64,000 nt of DNA from Neoluteolibacter marinus. Its GTDB lineage: Bacteria; Verrucomicrobiota; Verrucomicrobiia; Verrucomicrobiales; Akkermansiaceae. This document shows, one piece after another, positions 45,651 to 54,570 of the stretch. The stretch covers positions 62,001 through 126,000 of the forward strand of contig NZ_JACZFQ010000097.1 of the NCBI RefSeq assembly GCF_014904755.1, read 5' to 3'. A program made the translations under genes and the position numbers. The notes under the pieces were generated by a model. The model was not told the DNA's origin. It ran no database searches and worked only from the letters and a program-made list of their open reading frames with translations. Each line of letters opens with the position of its first letter. Position 1 is the first letter of the stretch.

Positions 45651-47129
45651 ATGCCCAAGAATCCCACCTGGCCTGCACTGCCACTGCCCGAGCGTCCCGA
45701 TGGCAGCCGGATTTCCACCTGGTTGCACCGCGAGATTCGCGCGGCCATCCTTGAAGGAAGGCTTGCCGCGGGCACCCGTCTGCCCCCGACCCGGAGTCTT
45801 GCAAGCCAGCTGGGCATCGCGCGGGGCACCGTTTCATCGGTCTATGAAGAACTGGCTGCCGAAGGCTACGTGGCAGCGCGAACCGGCGATGGCACCCGGG
45901 TCCTCGCGGCGGGAAGAACACAGCTCGTCGAACCCGTCACCTCACAGCACCTGGAGCAGGACACCCCGGTCCGCCTCGCCGACCGTGCCTCGGAATGGCA
46001 GCGGACACCCTTTCCCATCGATCAATCTCCCCCCCGGGCCTTCCGCGCGAACATCCCGTCTGCGATGGAGTTCCCGCTCGAGGTCTGGAGCCGGCTGAGC
46101 TCGCGCCGCATCCGGTTCGCGACCCGTGGATTGCTTCTGGAAAGTGACCCTCTCGGCTACCTGCCCCTGAGAGACGCGATCGCCGCCCATTTGTGTGAGA
46201 CCCGGGGGCTGCGCTGCGGAGGCGATCAGGTCATGATCGTCTCCGGCACGCAAATGGCCCTCGACCTGACGGCCCGGCTTCTGATCGATCCGGGTGACAG
46301 CGCATGGGTGGAAGATCCGGGATATCCCGGCGCGTCCCGCTTGCTCACGGCGTATGGTGCACGGGTGATCCCCGTTCCGGTGGACGGCGACGGAATGAAC
46401 GTCGGCGAGGCCGCGCGGCGGGCACCGGACGTCAGGCTCGCGGTCCTCACGCCCTCCCACCAATTCCCGCTCGGCGTCACGCTGTCCGTCGAGCGCCGCA
46501 CCGATCTCTTGCGCAGGGCACGGATGAACGGGTTCTGGATTTTCGAGGATGACTACGACAGCGAGTTCCGCTTCACCGGACGCCCACTTGTTGGGATGCA
46601 GGGCATGCCCGGGGGCGAACGGGTGCTTTTCTCCGGGAGCTTCAGCAAGATGCTGTATCCCGGTATCCGGCTCGGCTTCCTCGTTCTCCCCCGACCATTG
46701 GTCGAGCCGTTCCGCGCCGCCCGCTCGTTGATCGACCGCTTTCCCGCCACCCTCGAGCAAGCGGTGCTCTGCGACTTCATCACCGAGGGCCATTTCGAGC
46801 GTCACCTGCGGAGGATGAGAATGACCTACATGGAACGCTACGCCACGCTGGTCGAAGTTTCACGAAAGGTTTGGGGAGAGCGTCTGGCAGTTGATTCCAA
46901 TGACACCGGACTCCAGGCCGTGGCGTGGCTCGGCGAAGGTCGCTCCGCGGAAGCCCTGACCGGGACCGCCGGATATCTCGGCTACGAATTCGTTCCCCTC
47001 ACCCGCTATACCCATCGGATTCGCCGCTGCCTCGGCCATTCGATCCGCGCCGGCGTGCAGGTAGGATTCGCCGCGCAGACGCCCGCGGAACTCACCGCCG
47101 CCATCCACGCCGTGGACAAGATCCTGTAG
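45651..47129 (+). CDS. MocR/PdxR-type transcriptional regulator with aminotransferase domain
   Basis: 492 residues from ATG 45651; an in-frame extension to 45552 would cross the repeated sites. Winged-helix GntR domain (~15-75, LPPTRSLASQLGIARGTVSSV as two blocks) is joined to a class I/II aminotransferase-fold domain with the PLP-binding Lys333 in FSGSFSKMLYPG. MocR proteins use PLP or an aldimine as effector. Regulates itself and probably the divergent flavodoxin-doxX pair. No PLP synthesis or GABA gene lies nearby, so the effector is open. Confidence 0.9.
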   Translation: MPKNPTWPALPLPERPDGSRISTWLHREIRAAILEGRLAAGTRLPPTRSLASQLGIARGTVSSVYEELAAEGYVAARTGDGTRVLAAGRTQLVEPVTSQHLEQDTPVRLADRASEWQRTPFPIDQSPPRAFRANIPSAMEFPLEVWSRLSSRRIRFATRGLLLESDPLGYLPLRDAIAAHLCETRGLRCGGDQVMIVSGTQMALDLTARLLIDPGDSAWVEDPGYPGASRLLTAYGARVIPVPVDGDGMNVGEAARRAPDVRLAVLTPSHQFPLGVTLSVERRTDLLRRARMNGFWIFEDDYDSEFRFTGRPLVGMQGMPGGERVLFSGSFSKMLYPGIRLGFLVLPRPLVEPFRAARSLIDRFPATLEQAVLCDFITEGHFERHLRRMRMTYMERYATLVEVSRKVWGERLAVDSNDTGLQAVAWLGEGRSAEALTGTAGYLGYEFVPLTRYTHRIRRCLGHSIRAGVQVGFAAQTPAELTAAIHAVDKIL

Positions 47130-47241
47130 ATCATTCGGCCCGTTCATACCGGAGGTCCGGCGAGCTGCCATCCGGGTAGAAATGGTGCGAATTTCATTTC
47201 ATGACCCGATCTGGCGCAAGATCCGCATCGCGCTGCACGAA

Positions 47242-48363
47242 ATGCATCCCATGCTCCGCGCCATTCTCGCCGTCACCCTGCTCGTACCACCCGGTTTCGC
47301 CGAGGAGGTGAAGCCCGTGCCCCCTTTCCGCACCTGGGGCAATGAAGCGATCCGTGTGCTCCACAAGGACCTGTGGATGCCAAAGGAAAAGCTCTACGCC
47401 GAGAAGGCGGTAGTCGCGACTGGCAAGCAGGACCATCCGTCGTTCATGTGGGGCGTCGGCGTCCAGCTCAGCGCCCTGGCCGCCGCCGCGGAGCTCGAAC
47501 CGGACCGCTTCCTCAAGCCGATGAAGTCTTACGCCGACGAGATCCAGGCCTACTGGAACGATCACAACGGCATCGAGGGCTTCGACGTCCAGCCGGGTCC
47601 ACGGGCATCCGACCGCTACTACGACGACAACGCCTGGCTCGTGCTCGCGCTGGCGGAGGTCCACGAACTGACCCGCGACAAGAAATACCTCGAGCGCGCC
47701 GAGGCGACCTTCCGCTTCGTCATGAGCGGCGAAGACGAGAAGCTGGACGGCGGACTCTACTGGCAGGAAAACGACCGCCGCTCCAAGAACACCTGTACCA
47801 ACGCGCCGGCCATCGTCTCGGCCTTGCGGCTCCACCAGCTGACCGGGAAGAAAAGTCACCTCGAAACCGCCCGCAGGCTCCACGCCTGGGTGTGCAAAAA
47901 CCTGCAGAACGACGAGGGCCTGTTCTGGGACAACATTAAGCTCGATGGCAGCATCGACCGCCGCACCTTTAGCTACAACTCGGCGCTGATGATCCGCGCG
48001 AACTGCCTCTTCCACGAGATCACCGGCGACGACTCCCACCTCAAGGAGGCCCGGCGAATCGCCCTCGCCTCGGAGAAGCGCTGGATCCGCGGCAACGGTG
48101 CGATCGCCGACAGCGGCCGCTTCGGGCACCTACTGTTAGAGTCCTTCGTCGAGCTTTACCGACGCGACAAGGATCCACATTGGAAGGATCTGGTCTCCCG
48201 CTGCTTGGTACATCTCCACGACCACATCCGCGACGAGAACGGGCGTTATCCCAATCATTGGGAACGCCGGCGGCCGGGGGCCCTGAAGGACGTCACTTTG
48301 CTCGACCAGGCCAGTCCGGCGCGCATCTACTGGCTCGCGGCCCGCGAGTTCGGTGCCGATTGA
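47242..48363 (+). CDS. Secreted GH76-like protein (putative alpha-1,6-mannanase)
   Basis: 373 residues from ATG 47242 (ATG 47251 possible; the frame is open back to 47182, but that adds a long cytosolic start before the signal peptide). Signal peptide ~1-20 (MLRAILAVTLLVPPGFA). The alpha/alpha barrel shows YYDDNAWLVLALAEVHELT with the paired Asp128-Asp129 typical of GH76 catalysis, and FSYNSALMIRANCLFHEITG later. Likely cleaves alpha-1,6-mannan or a related glycan outside the cytoplasm. No TonB or sulfatase genes nearby, so it is not an obvious polysaccharide utilisation locus. The 3' end overlaps the convergent YihY gene by 37 bp. Confidence 0.78.
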   Translation: MHPMLRAILAVTLLVPPGFAEEVKPVPPFRTWGNEAIRVLHKDLWMPKEKLYAEKAVVATGKQDHPSFMWGVGVQLSALAAAAELEPDRFLKPMKSYADEIQAYWNDHNGIEGFDVQPGPRASDRYYDDNAWLVLALAEVHELTRDKKYLERAEATFRFVMSGEDEKLDGGLYWQENDRRSKNTCTNAPAIVSALRLHQLTGKKSHLETARRLHAWVCKNLQNDEGLFWDNIKLDGSIDRRTFSYNSALMIRANCLFHEITGDDSHLKEARRIALASEKRWIRGNGAIADSGRFGHLLLESFVELYRRDKDPHWKDLVSRCLVHLHDHIRDENGRYPNHWERRRPGALKDVTLLDQASPARIYWLAAREFGAD

Positions 48364-49247
48364 TTCTTCCGTCCGCGGCCCAGCGCCGCCGCGATCTCGG
48401 CGCCGGCGAGGAAGGCCTGGATCGACACGAAGAGCCAGAACAGGAACAGCAGGAAGTTCAGCCCGCCGCCGACGAACGAGCGCCACAGGCTGTGTCGGAC
48501 GTAGATGTCGAGTCCCCCTTTCAGCGATACCGCGACCAAGGCCGCAAAGGCCGCGCCGATCATCGCGTGGCGCCACCACGGGCGGCGGCGCGGCAGCACC
48601 TTCATGATCAGGCCGAAGGCAAAGGTCAGCAGCAGGTAGGTCGACAGCCAGCCCATCCGCTGCAGCAGGTTGAGGTCCTGCAGCCACGGCGCCTCCATCC
48701 GCGCCGCGACGTAGGCGGAGAAGCCGTCCAACAGGGTGCCCGCCGCCAGCAGGATCCCGAACACGAGGATCAACCCGGAGCACAATCCGCGCGCCGCGAG
48801 CCGACCCAACCAGCGCCGCGCGGGATCCGCCGGCGCCGCCTCGTTGACGACATTGAGCGTCTTGCGCAGCTTGGTCAGGACGTGGGAACCGGCGAAAAAC
48901 AGCGTCACCATCGCAACCACGAAGGCCCAAGGGTTCGAACTCGGCGCGATCCGTGCCGCCTGGATGATCGACTCGATCGAGCCCGCAAGTTCCGCCCCCA
49001 GCAACGAGGTAAAGCGCGACTCGAGCTCGCCGTGCGCCGCCCGTTCGCCCAGCACCATCCCGGCCACCGTCACGCCGATCAGCAGCAGCGGCGGCAACGA
49101 GATCAAGGCGTAGAAAGCCAGCGCGGCGGCATTGTCCGTATGCCGGTGCTGCACCCACCGGCGGGTGAACTTCCGCACCACCAGGATCGCCCGCAGCCGT
49201 CGTCGCCGGTACACCCCGCGATCTAACACCCAAATCGGCCCGGGCAA
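48327..49247 (-). CDS. YihY/UPF0761 (BrkB-like) membrane protein
   Basis: 306 residues with TTG start at 49247; GTG codons at 49229 and 49214 are alternatives. After a basic N-terminus (VYRRRRLRAILVVRKFTRRW), six membrane segments follow, including LAFYALISLPPLLLIGVTVAGM, GLCSGLILVFGILLAAGTLL and LNFLLFLFWLFVSIQAFLAG. YihY family proteins are inner-membrane proteins of unclear function, once confused with RNase BN. The last 37 bp overlap the end of the convergent GH76 gene. 19 bp downstream of the TIGR01777 gene on the same strand. Confidence 0.85.
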   Translation of the reverse strand: MPGPIWVLDRGVYRRRRLRAILVVRKFTRRWVQHRHTDNAAALAFYALISLPPLLLIGVTVAGMVLGERAAHGELESRFTSLLGAELAGSIESIIQAARIAPSSNPWAFVVAMVTLFFAGSHVLTKLRKTLNVVNEAAPADPARRWLGRLAARGLCSGLILVFGILLAAGTLLDGFSAYVAARMEAPWLQDLNLLQRMGWLSTYLLLTFAFGLIMKVLPRRRPWWRHAMIGAAFAALVAVSLKGGLDIYVRHSLWRSFVGGGLNFLLFLFWLFVSIQAFLAGAEIAAALGRGRKNQSAPNSRAASQ

Positions 49248-49266
49248 AAGCCCCGAAAGCCTGCAC

Positions 49267-50166
49267 CTACACCAATTCGTCCAGCGCCAGCTCGAGCGTG
49301 GGATAGCGGAAGCGGAAACCGCTTTCGAGAAGCGCCCGCGGGATGGCCCGCTGGCTGGCGAGAAGCGCGCTGGCGAAGTCGCCCAGCGCGAGCTTCAGCA
49401 CGGCCGCCGGAGCAGCCATCACCGCCGGCCGGCGGAGGGCCTTGCCCAGCTTGCGGGTGAAATCCGCGTTGCGCTCCGGTTCCGGCGCCGAGCCGTTGAC
49501 CGGACCGGCGAGGTCGGGGTGCCGGATCGCGTGCAACATCCCGGCGGCGAGGTCTTCGACATGGATCCAGGGCATCCATTGCTCACCGGATCCGAAGCGA
49601 CCGCCGAGTCCGAGCCGGAACGGCAGCAACATCCGCCGGAAGGCTCCACCCTCCGCCCCCAGCACGATGCCCGTGCGCCACTTCAGCACCCGCGGCCCCA
49701 GGACCGCGATCTCGTCGGCGGCTACCTCCCATTGGCGGCACAGGTCCGCCAGATAACCGAGCCCGGGCGGAGCGTCGTCCTCCAGAATGGTGTCGCCGCG
49801 GTCCCCGTAGATGCCGACGGCCGAGGCGTTGACCAGCACCGCCGGCCGCTGCCCCGCGGGCAGGTCCGCCACCGCCCGCGCCAGGGTCCCGGTGACCCCG
49901 ACCCGGCTGGCATGAAACTTCCTTTTGTTCGCCGCCGTCCAGCGCTGGTCGACCGGCTCGCCCGCCAGGTTCACCACCGCCGAGATCCCCCGCAGGTCGG
50001 GAGATTCGTTCCACAGCCGCCAACCCGGCACCGCCGGGTCCGGCGACCGTGCTCGGCGGCTGAAGCCGCAGACCCGCCAACCCGCCGCGGCCGCCTGCCG
50101 GGCAAGTTCGCGGCCGACGAAGCCCGATGCGCCGACGATTCCAAGGGTTCCGTTCGACTCGTCCAT
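49267..50166 (-). CDS. TIGR01777 family epimerase-like oxidoreductase
   Basis: 299 residues from ATG 50166. N-terminal Rossmann motif GIVGASGFVGRELAR, conserved NLAGEPVDQRWTAANK, then the SASAVGIYGDRGD segment (NASAVGIYGD) with catalytic-type residues, and the C-terminal DUF1731-like helical segment (AVLKLALGDFASALLASQRA). Member of the extended SDR group related to YfcH/SulA. Substrate unknown. Followed 19 bp later by the YihY gene, probably one transcript; divergent from lptD. Confidence 0.9.
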   Translation of the reverse strand: MDESNGTLGIVGASGFVGRELARQAAAAGWRVCGFSRRARSPDPAVPGWRLWNESPDLRGISAVVNLAGEPVDQRWTAANKRKFHASRVGVTGTLARAVADLPAGQRPAVLVNASAVGIYGDRGDTILEDDAPPGLGYLADLCRQWEVAADEIAVLGPRVLKWRTGIVLGAEGGAFRRMLLPFRLGLGGRFGSGEQWMPWIHVEDLAAGMLHAIRHPDLAGPVNGSAPEPERNADFTRKLGKALRRPAVMAAPAAVLKLALGDFASALLASQRAIPRALLESGFRFRYPTLELALDELV

Positions 50167-50259
50167 CTCCCCTCATCATCCTCCCCGTGAAAGTTCCCGC
50201 AACCGCTTTCCGGCTTTGACCTTTACTTGAATCCGGGCAGCCAGTCTCATCCCGCCACG

Positions 50260-52827
50260 ATGAGGGTCGCCGTTCTCCCCGCCATACTTTTCGCCTCGCT
50301 CCCGCTCGCCGCCCAAGAACCCGAGTTCATCGACGAGTCGCTGATCCCGGCGGATGCCACTGGCGAGGAACCGGCCCCGATCGGACCCGTTCCCCTGCCG
50401 CAAGGGATGGAGATCTTCCCGAACGACGTCGGCAATTTCGGCATCCCCAAGGAGATCACCGTGCGCGACTTCGGCGACTCCACGTCCTACGACGCCATCA
50501 CCGGGATCGCCACCTTCGGCGGGCCATTCGAGGCGGAAACCGACAGCGGCATGAAGCTGAATTCCCGGCAAGCCCGCTGGGAAGGCAAGCAGGCCAAGTT
50601 TTTCGTCGATGGCACCGTCAAGATGACGACCAAGGACGGGATGGAGGTCTATGCCGACCATGCCGTCGCCGACACCAAGGCCCAGACCGTCACCCTCACC
50701 GGCAACGTCAGTGTCTATCAGGGCAACCTGCTCCAGCGCGGCCAGGAGGTGGTCTACTTCTGGGGCGACGAGCGCATGGATGCTTCCGGTCTCCGCGCCG
50801 GCGTCGACCCGTTCATTCTCGAGGCCGGCCAGTTCACCATCGAGGACCGCGACGGCCGCCAGGTCTATGTCGGCCACGATGCCGGTGTGACCACCCACGA
50901 CGTCGAAGACCCCGGCTTCTGGCTGCGGGCGAAGGAAACCACCGTCTTCCCCGACGACAAGGTGGTCTTCAAGAACCTCCGCCTTTACGCCGGTGACACG
51001 CCGATCTTCTGGCTCCCCTACCTCTCGCAGCCGCTCGACAGCGACCTCGGCTACCACTTCGTCCCCGGCGCCCGCTCGAACTGGGGAGCTTTCCTCCTCA
51101 ACAGCTACGGCATCATGCTCGGTGGCCGGCCCAACCCGGAGACCGGCGAAAACGAGGATGCCTGGCTGCTTTCCCGCTGGCACCTCGACATGCGCACCCG
51201 CCGCGGCATCGGCACCGGGGTGGACCTGCTGGATACCCGGCTGGAAGACAATCCGAACCTGACCGGCCTTACCGCCTACTACGCCTACGACCTGAATCCC
51301 GACATCAGCCGCACCGGGATCACCCGCGGCTACGTCAACGAGGACCGCTACCGGATCGCCCTGCAGCACCGGCTGCCGCTCGACTTCGAGGAATACGCCG
51401 ACTGGCGCATCGATGCCAATCTCAACATCCTCAGCGACAACTACTACCTCGAGGACTTCAACCCGGAGCTGTTCCGGGTCGATCCCAACCCGGACAACAC
51501 CCTCGGCATCTTCCGGCGCGACGACGCGTCATTGTTCAGCCTCTACGGCCGCTTCCGCCCGAACGAGTTCTATCGCTCGGACACCCGCTCGCCCGAGATC
51601 GCCTTCGACATGGCGCGCCGGCCGCTTTTCGGCAGCCCGATCCTCCACGAAGGCACCACGTCGCTGTCGTTCATCGACGAGGAAGTCGGCAGCGCCTCGC
51701 TCAATGCCCTCCGCCCGCTCATGACCCTGCCGGCCGGCGACCCGCGGGTCCCGGGCCTGCTCGCCGTGCTCCCGGCCTATGAGCGCCAGCTGGTCCAGGC
51801 GATCCGTTCCCTGCCCCCCGGCAGCCCGGCCATTCCCGGCCTGGTTACCCAGCTCTACAGCCCCGGCTACAGCCGCTTCCACACCTATCAGGAGATCTCG
51901 ATGCCCACCAACGTCGGCGGTTGGCTGAATCTCACCCCGGAGCTCGGCATCGGCTACAGCCGCTACGACAATGTCAACGGGCCCTCGAAATCGATCGACC
52001 GCACCCATCTCCATGCCGGCATCGAGGCCTCGATGAAGTTCTCCAAGGACCTCGGCGACGTCTTCGACCGCAAGGTCGGACTCGACGGGCTCCTCCACGT
52101 GGTCCAGCCCTACGCCCGCTTTTCCTACATCTCCACCGACGACCTCGATCCGCTGTTCCCGGCCGTCGACCGCGAGACCTTCTCGACCCGCCCGCAAACC
52201 CTGGCGGTGCCCCGCTTCACCGCCGTCGACAGCCTTCGCGACTGGAGCATCCTCCGCCTCGGCATGCGCAACCAGCTCATCACCAAGCGCGATGGCCAAA
52301 GCTACGACTGGCTGTCGATGGACACCTACTTCGACGCCTTCATCACCGATCCCGACTACAACCGCAACTTCTCCAACCTCTACAACGACCTGCGCTGGAA
52401 TCCCCTGCCCTGGCTGGGCATGAACCTGGAGACCCAGTTCCCGGTCATCGACGACGGTTCCGGTTTCTCGGAAGTTGCGGCCCGCATCCGCTTCATGCCG
52501 AACGAGAACCTGGAGTTCTCAATCGGCGACCGGCTGCTCTCGAATCACCCGGTGCTCACCGATTCCCACCGCATCGACCTCCGCGGCTACGCGCGGCTCA
52601 ACGACAAGTGGGGCGCAGGGTTCTTCCAGCTGTGGGAACTTGACGACGGGGTGCTCGAGGTCCAGCAGTACACCCTCCACCACGACTTCAACCATTGGGT
52701 TGCCTCGATGGGGATCACCCACCGCGACAACCGCTTCCAGGACGAGTTCGGGGTGATCTTCAGCTTCACCCTCAAGGAATTCCCCTCGGCTTCGTTGCCA
52801 TTCAAGCTCGACGCCCAGCAAGAGTGA
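50260..52827 (+). CDS. lptD: LPS-assembly protein LptD (OstA)
   Basis: 855 residues from ATG 50260; the frame is open to 50227, but the signal peptide (RVAVLPAILFASLPLAAQEP) fits the later start. Residues ~50-230 form the OstA/LptA-like jelly roll (FEAETDSGMKLNSRQARWEG; VTLTGNVSVYQG), followed by the C-terminal outer-membrane beta barrel (~240-855) with alternating aromatic strands (LPYLSQPLDSDLGYHF; FGVIFSFTLKEFPS). It inserts LPS into the outer leaflet. The Cys pattern of E. coli LptD is not obvious. Confirms an LPS-type outer membrane. An LptF/G permease gene lies 1.7 kb downstream. Confidence 0.92.
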   Translation: MRVAVLPAILFASLPLAAQEPEFIDESLIPADATGEEPAPIGPVPLPQGMEIFPNDVGNFGIPKEITVRDFGDSTSYDAITGIATFGGPFEAETDSGMKLNSRQARWEGKQAKFFVDGTVKMTTKDGMEVYADHAVADTKAQTVTLTGNVSVYQGNLLQRGQEVVYFWGDERMDASGLRAGVDPFILEAGQFTIEDRDGRQVYVGHDAGVTTHDVEDPGFWLRAKETTVFPDDKVVFKNLRLYAGDTPIFWLPYLSQPLDSDLGYHFVPGARSNWGAFLLNSYGIMLGGRPNPETGENEDAWLLSRWHLDMRTRRGIGTGVDLLDTRLEDNPNLTGLTAYYAYDLNPDISRTGITRGYVNEDRYRIALQHRLPLDFEEYADWRIDANLNILSDNYYLEDFNPELFRVDPNPDNTLGIFRRDDASLFSLYGRFRPNEFYRSDTRSPEIAFDMARRPLFGSPILHEGTTSLSFIDEEVGSASLNALRPLMTLPAGDPRVPGLLAVLPAYERQLVQAIRSLPPGSPAIPGLVTQLYSPGYSRFHTYQEISMPTNVGGWLNLTPELGIGYSRYDNVNGPSKSIDRTHLHAGIEASMKFSKDLGDVFDRKVGLDGLLHVVQPYARFSYISTDDLDPLFPAVDRETFSTRPQTLAVPRFTAVDSLRDWSILRLGMRNQLITKRDGQSYDWLSMDTYFDAFITDPDYNRNFSNLYNDLRWNPLPWLGMNLETQFPVIDDGSGFSEVAARIRFMPNENLEFSIGDRLLSNHPVLTDSHRIDLRGYARLNDKWGAGFFQLWELDDGVLEVQQYTLHHDFNHWVASMGITHRDNRFQDEFGVIFSFTLKEFPSASLPFKLDAQQE

Positions 52828-52865
52828 AGCACCTCGATTTCCGCGTCCCGAACCCCGACCTTCCC

Positions 52866-53504
52866 ATGACCCCGTCCGCCCTCCTCGATTCGCTGAACTT
52901 CCGCTACGCCACCAAGGTCTTCGACCCGACGCGGCAGATCCCGGAGGAAGAGTGGGATGTCTTGGAACAAGCGCTGGTTCTGGCTCCGTCCTCGTTCGGA
53001 CTGCAGCCGTGGAAATTCCTGGTCATCAATGATCCCGACCTGCGCTCTCAACTGCGCAAGCATTCGTGGAACCAGTCCCAGATCACCGACTCCTCGCGGC
53101 TGGTCGTGTTCCTCACCCGAACCGACCTGACGGAGCCCGACGTCGACCGCTTCATGACCCGCCTGGCCGCCGTCCAGGGACGCGATCCCGAGACTCTCGA
53201 CGGCTACCGCAACATCGTGGTCAGCTTCGCCGCCGCAATGAACCGCGAGTCGCGCCATGCTTGGAACGCCCGCCAGACCTACATCGCCCTCGGCCAGTTC
53301 ATGACCGCGGCGGCGATCATCGGCATCGACACCTGCCCCATCGAAGGCTTCGATCCCGCAGGCTACGATGAGGTGCTGGAGCTCGCCGGCACCGATTACA
53401 CCACCACCGTCGTCTGCGCCGCGGGTTACCGTTCCGGAGACGACAAATACGCCTCGACGCCAAAGGCACGGTTCCCGCTCGAGGAGCTCATCGAGCACCG
53501 CTGA
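52866..53504 (+). CDS. Nitroreductase family protein (NfsB-like)
   Basis: 212 residues from ATG 52866, 38 bp after lptD. FMN-binding blocks: NFRYATKVFDP near the N-terminus, LVLAPSSFGLQPWKFLVI, and ARQTYIALGQFMTAAAIIGIDTCPIEGFD. Length and order match NfsB-type oxygen-insensitive NAD(P)H nitroreductases/dihydropteridine reductases. Cytosolic flavoprotein dimer. Its position between lptD and an LPS permease does not imply LPS function. The stop codon is inside a hairpin likely to terminate transcription. Confidence 0.9.
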   Translation: MTPSALLDSLNFRYATKVFDPTRQIPEEEWDVLEQALVLAPSSFGLQPWKFLVINDPDLRSQLRKHSWNQSQITDSSRLVVFLTRTDLTEPDVDRFMTRLAAVQGRDPETLDGYRNIVVSFAAAMNRESRHAWNARQTYIALGQFMTAAAIIGIDTCPIEGFDPAGYDEVLELAGTDYTTTVVCAAGYRSGDDKYASTPKARFPLEELIEHR

Positions 53505-53521
53505 CAGCTTCTCCGTCAGCG
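53499..53521 (+). terminator. Hairpin spanning the nitroreductase stop codon
   Basis: CGCTGAC (53499-53505) and GTCAGCG (53515-53521) form a perfect 7-bp stem with a 9-nt loop; the stop TGA lies in the first arm. ATCTTCC follows. First of three hairpins in the convergent gap. Confidence 0.4.
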
Positions 53522-53543
53522 ATCTTCCTACGCGATCACGGGG

Positions 53544-53560
53544 TTCCCGCCGCGCGGGGA
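53544..53560 (+). terminator. Second hairpin after the nitroreductase gene
   Basis: TTCCCGC (53544-53550) and GCGGGGA (53554-53560) pair over 7 bp with one G-U around a 3-nt loop, followed by TTTGC. Plausible terminator for the plus strand. Confidence 0.4.
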
Positions 53561-53646
53561 TTTGCTAGATTGGCCCCATCAACAGGCCGGTTAGGGTGGC
53601 CTGCGGATGTGAAAAGGAACTGGTCAGGTACCTTGTCAAAACTCAC

Positions 53647-53676
53647 GGGCGCCGGAGACTCCCCTCTCCGGCGCCC
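53647..53676 (-). terminator. Strong terminator of the M15-like peptidase gene
   Basis: GGGCGCCGGAG (53647-53657) and CTCCGGCGCCC (53666-53676) form a perfect 11-bp stem with an 8-nt loop. On the minus strand it lies 39 bp past the peptidase stop and is followed by GTGAGTTTTGAC, a short T run. The rest of the gap (53561-53646) has no gene. Confidence 0.65.
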
Positions 53677-53715
53677 GATGCGTTTCCGGAAAATGGTTCG
53701 GCCCAAGGGCACGGC

Positions 53716-54351
53716 TCACCAATCGACGTTCTGGCCGCGGGTATCGATGTGGGTGAAGCTTGAGTAGCGACCGACGCCGCCACGGAACAAGCCGCGGGCA
53801 CGCATCGTGCGGGCCTTCGCCGCCACGCTGGACGCGTGGACGGGGAACTTCACATCGACCGCCACGTTGGACTTGTGCCACGAGCCGCTGCTCGCGCCGG
53901 CACAGCGGGCGTTGTAGGCCGGGGAGCGGTAGGCTGAGACGATCTCTTTCACCGGTTGACCGAGTTCCTCCGCGAGCCGGTCCACCACCTTCAAGGTCGG
54001 CGCCATTTGCTTCCAAAGCGACTTGGGCGGCAGGGTGTTCCAAACACTCCCGTGCCTCTTGGCATGGGCCGCGATCACCTGCTGCGGGGTGAGCCGCTTG
54101 AGCTGCAATCCCCCCAGATAGTCCGCGTAGGCACCAAGCGTCCGACCTTGCCGTTCAACCCACTCCGCGGGCAACTCGTCGAGGTTCAGGCTTGCGCCCC
54201 CCCGGGGCTTGGACTTCCAACCGAAAAGTGCCGAGGCCGGTGTGGCAGAGGCAAACAGGGCAAAGGCTCCGGCCCCAAGGGAACCGATGGCACCCCGGCG
54301 TGTCAGGCGGGGCGAGCGGGCGGGGTCTCCGGAAAAGTCTGAAAAAAGCAT
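53716..54351 (-). CDS. Tat-exported peptidase M15-like protein (DUF882/YcbK-like)
   Basis: 211 residues from ATG 54351; the upstream open frame is rejected because the Tat signal fits this start. Twin-arginine signal LTRRGAIGSLGAGAFALF (Arg18, Arg19) with cleavage near ATPASA. The mature part has the M15-type order SAYRSPAYNARC, SWHKSNVAVDVKF (His and Asp metal ligands) and SFTHIDTRGQNVDW (final His). Resembles YcbK/DUF882 peptidoglycan D,D-peptidases, which use zinc. Probably acts in peptidoglycan turnover in the periplasm. Divergent from the LPS permease gene. Confidence 0.82.
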   Translation of the reverse strand: MLFSDFSGDPARSPRLTRRGAIGSLGAGAFALFASATPASALFGWKSKPRGGASLNLDELPAEWVERQGRTLGAYADYLGGLQLKRLTPQQVIAAHAKRHGSVWNTLPPKSLWKQMAPTLKVVDRLAEELGQPVKEIVSAYRSPAYNARCAGASSGSWHKSNVAVDVKFPVHASSVAAKARTMRARGLFRGGVGRYSSFTHIDTRGQNVDW

Positions 54352-54570
54352 GATCAAAAAAATCGTTGCGGATCCGGGATTTCGCGAAAGCAGCTCCCGT
54401 GCCGCCAAGTATTGGGTTGTTTCGCCGCCCGGGCTTTCCGGACGAATTCGCCGGGGAGGAAACCAAGCGAGGAGAGCGCGGCAAGGAATTTCGGTCACAT
54501 TTGCTAACCGTTAGTCGGCCCGCCTTCCCACTCGACAGCCTGCCGGCCCCGGCGCAGGCTCCGCATACGC

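Noticed and set aside
53580-53646. Possible riboswitch or SRP RNA in the convergent gap
   Set aside because: No SRP core motif and no match to a riboswitch I know; orientation after both stops makes a riboswitch unlikely.
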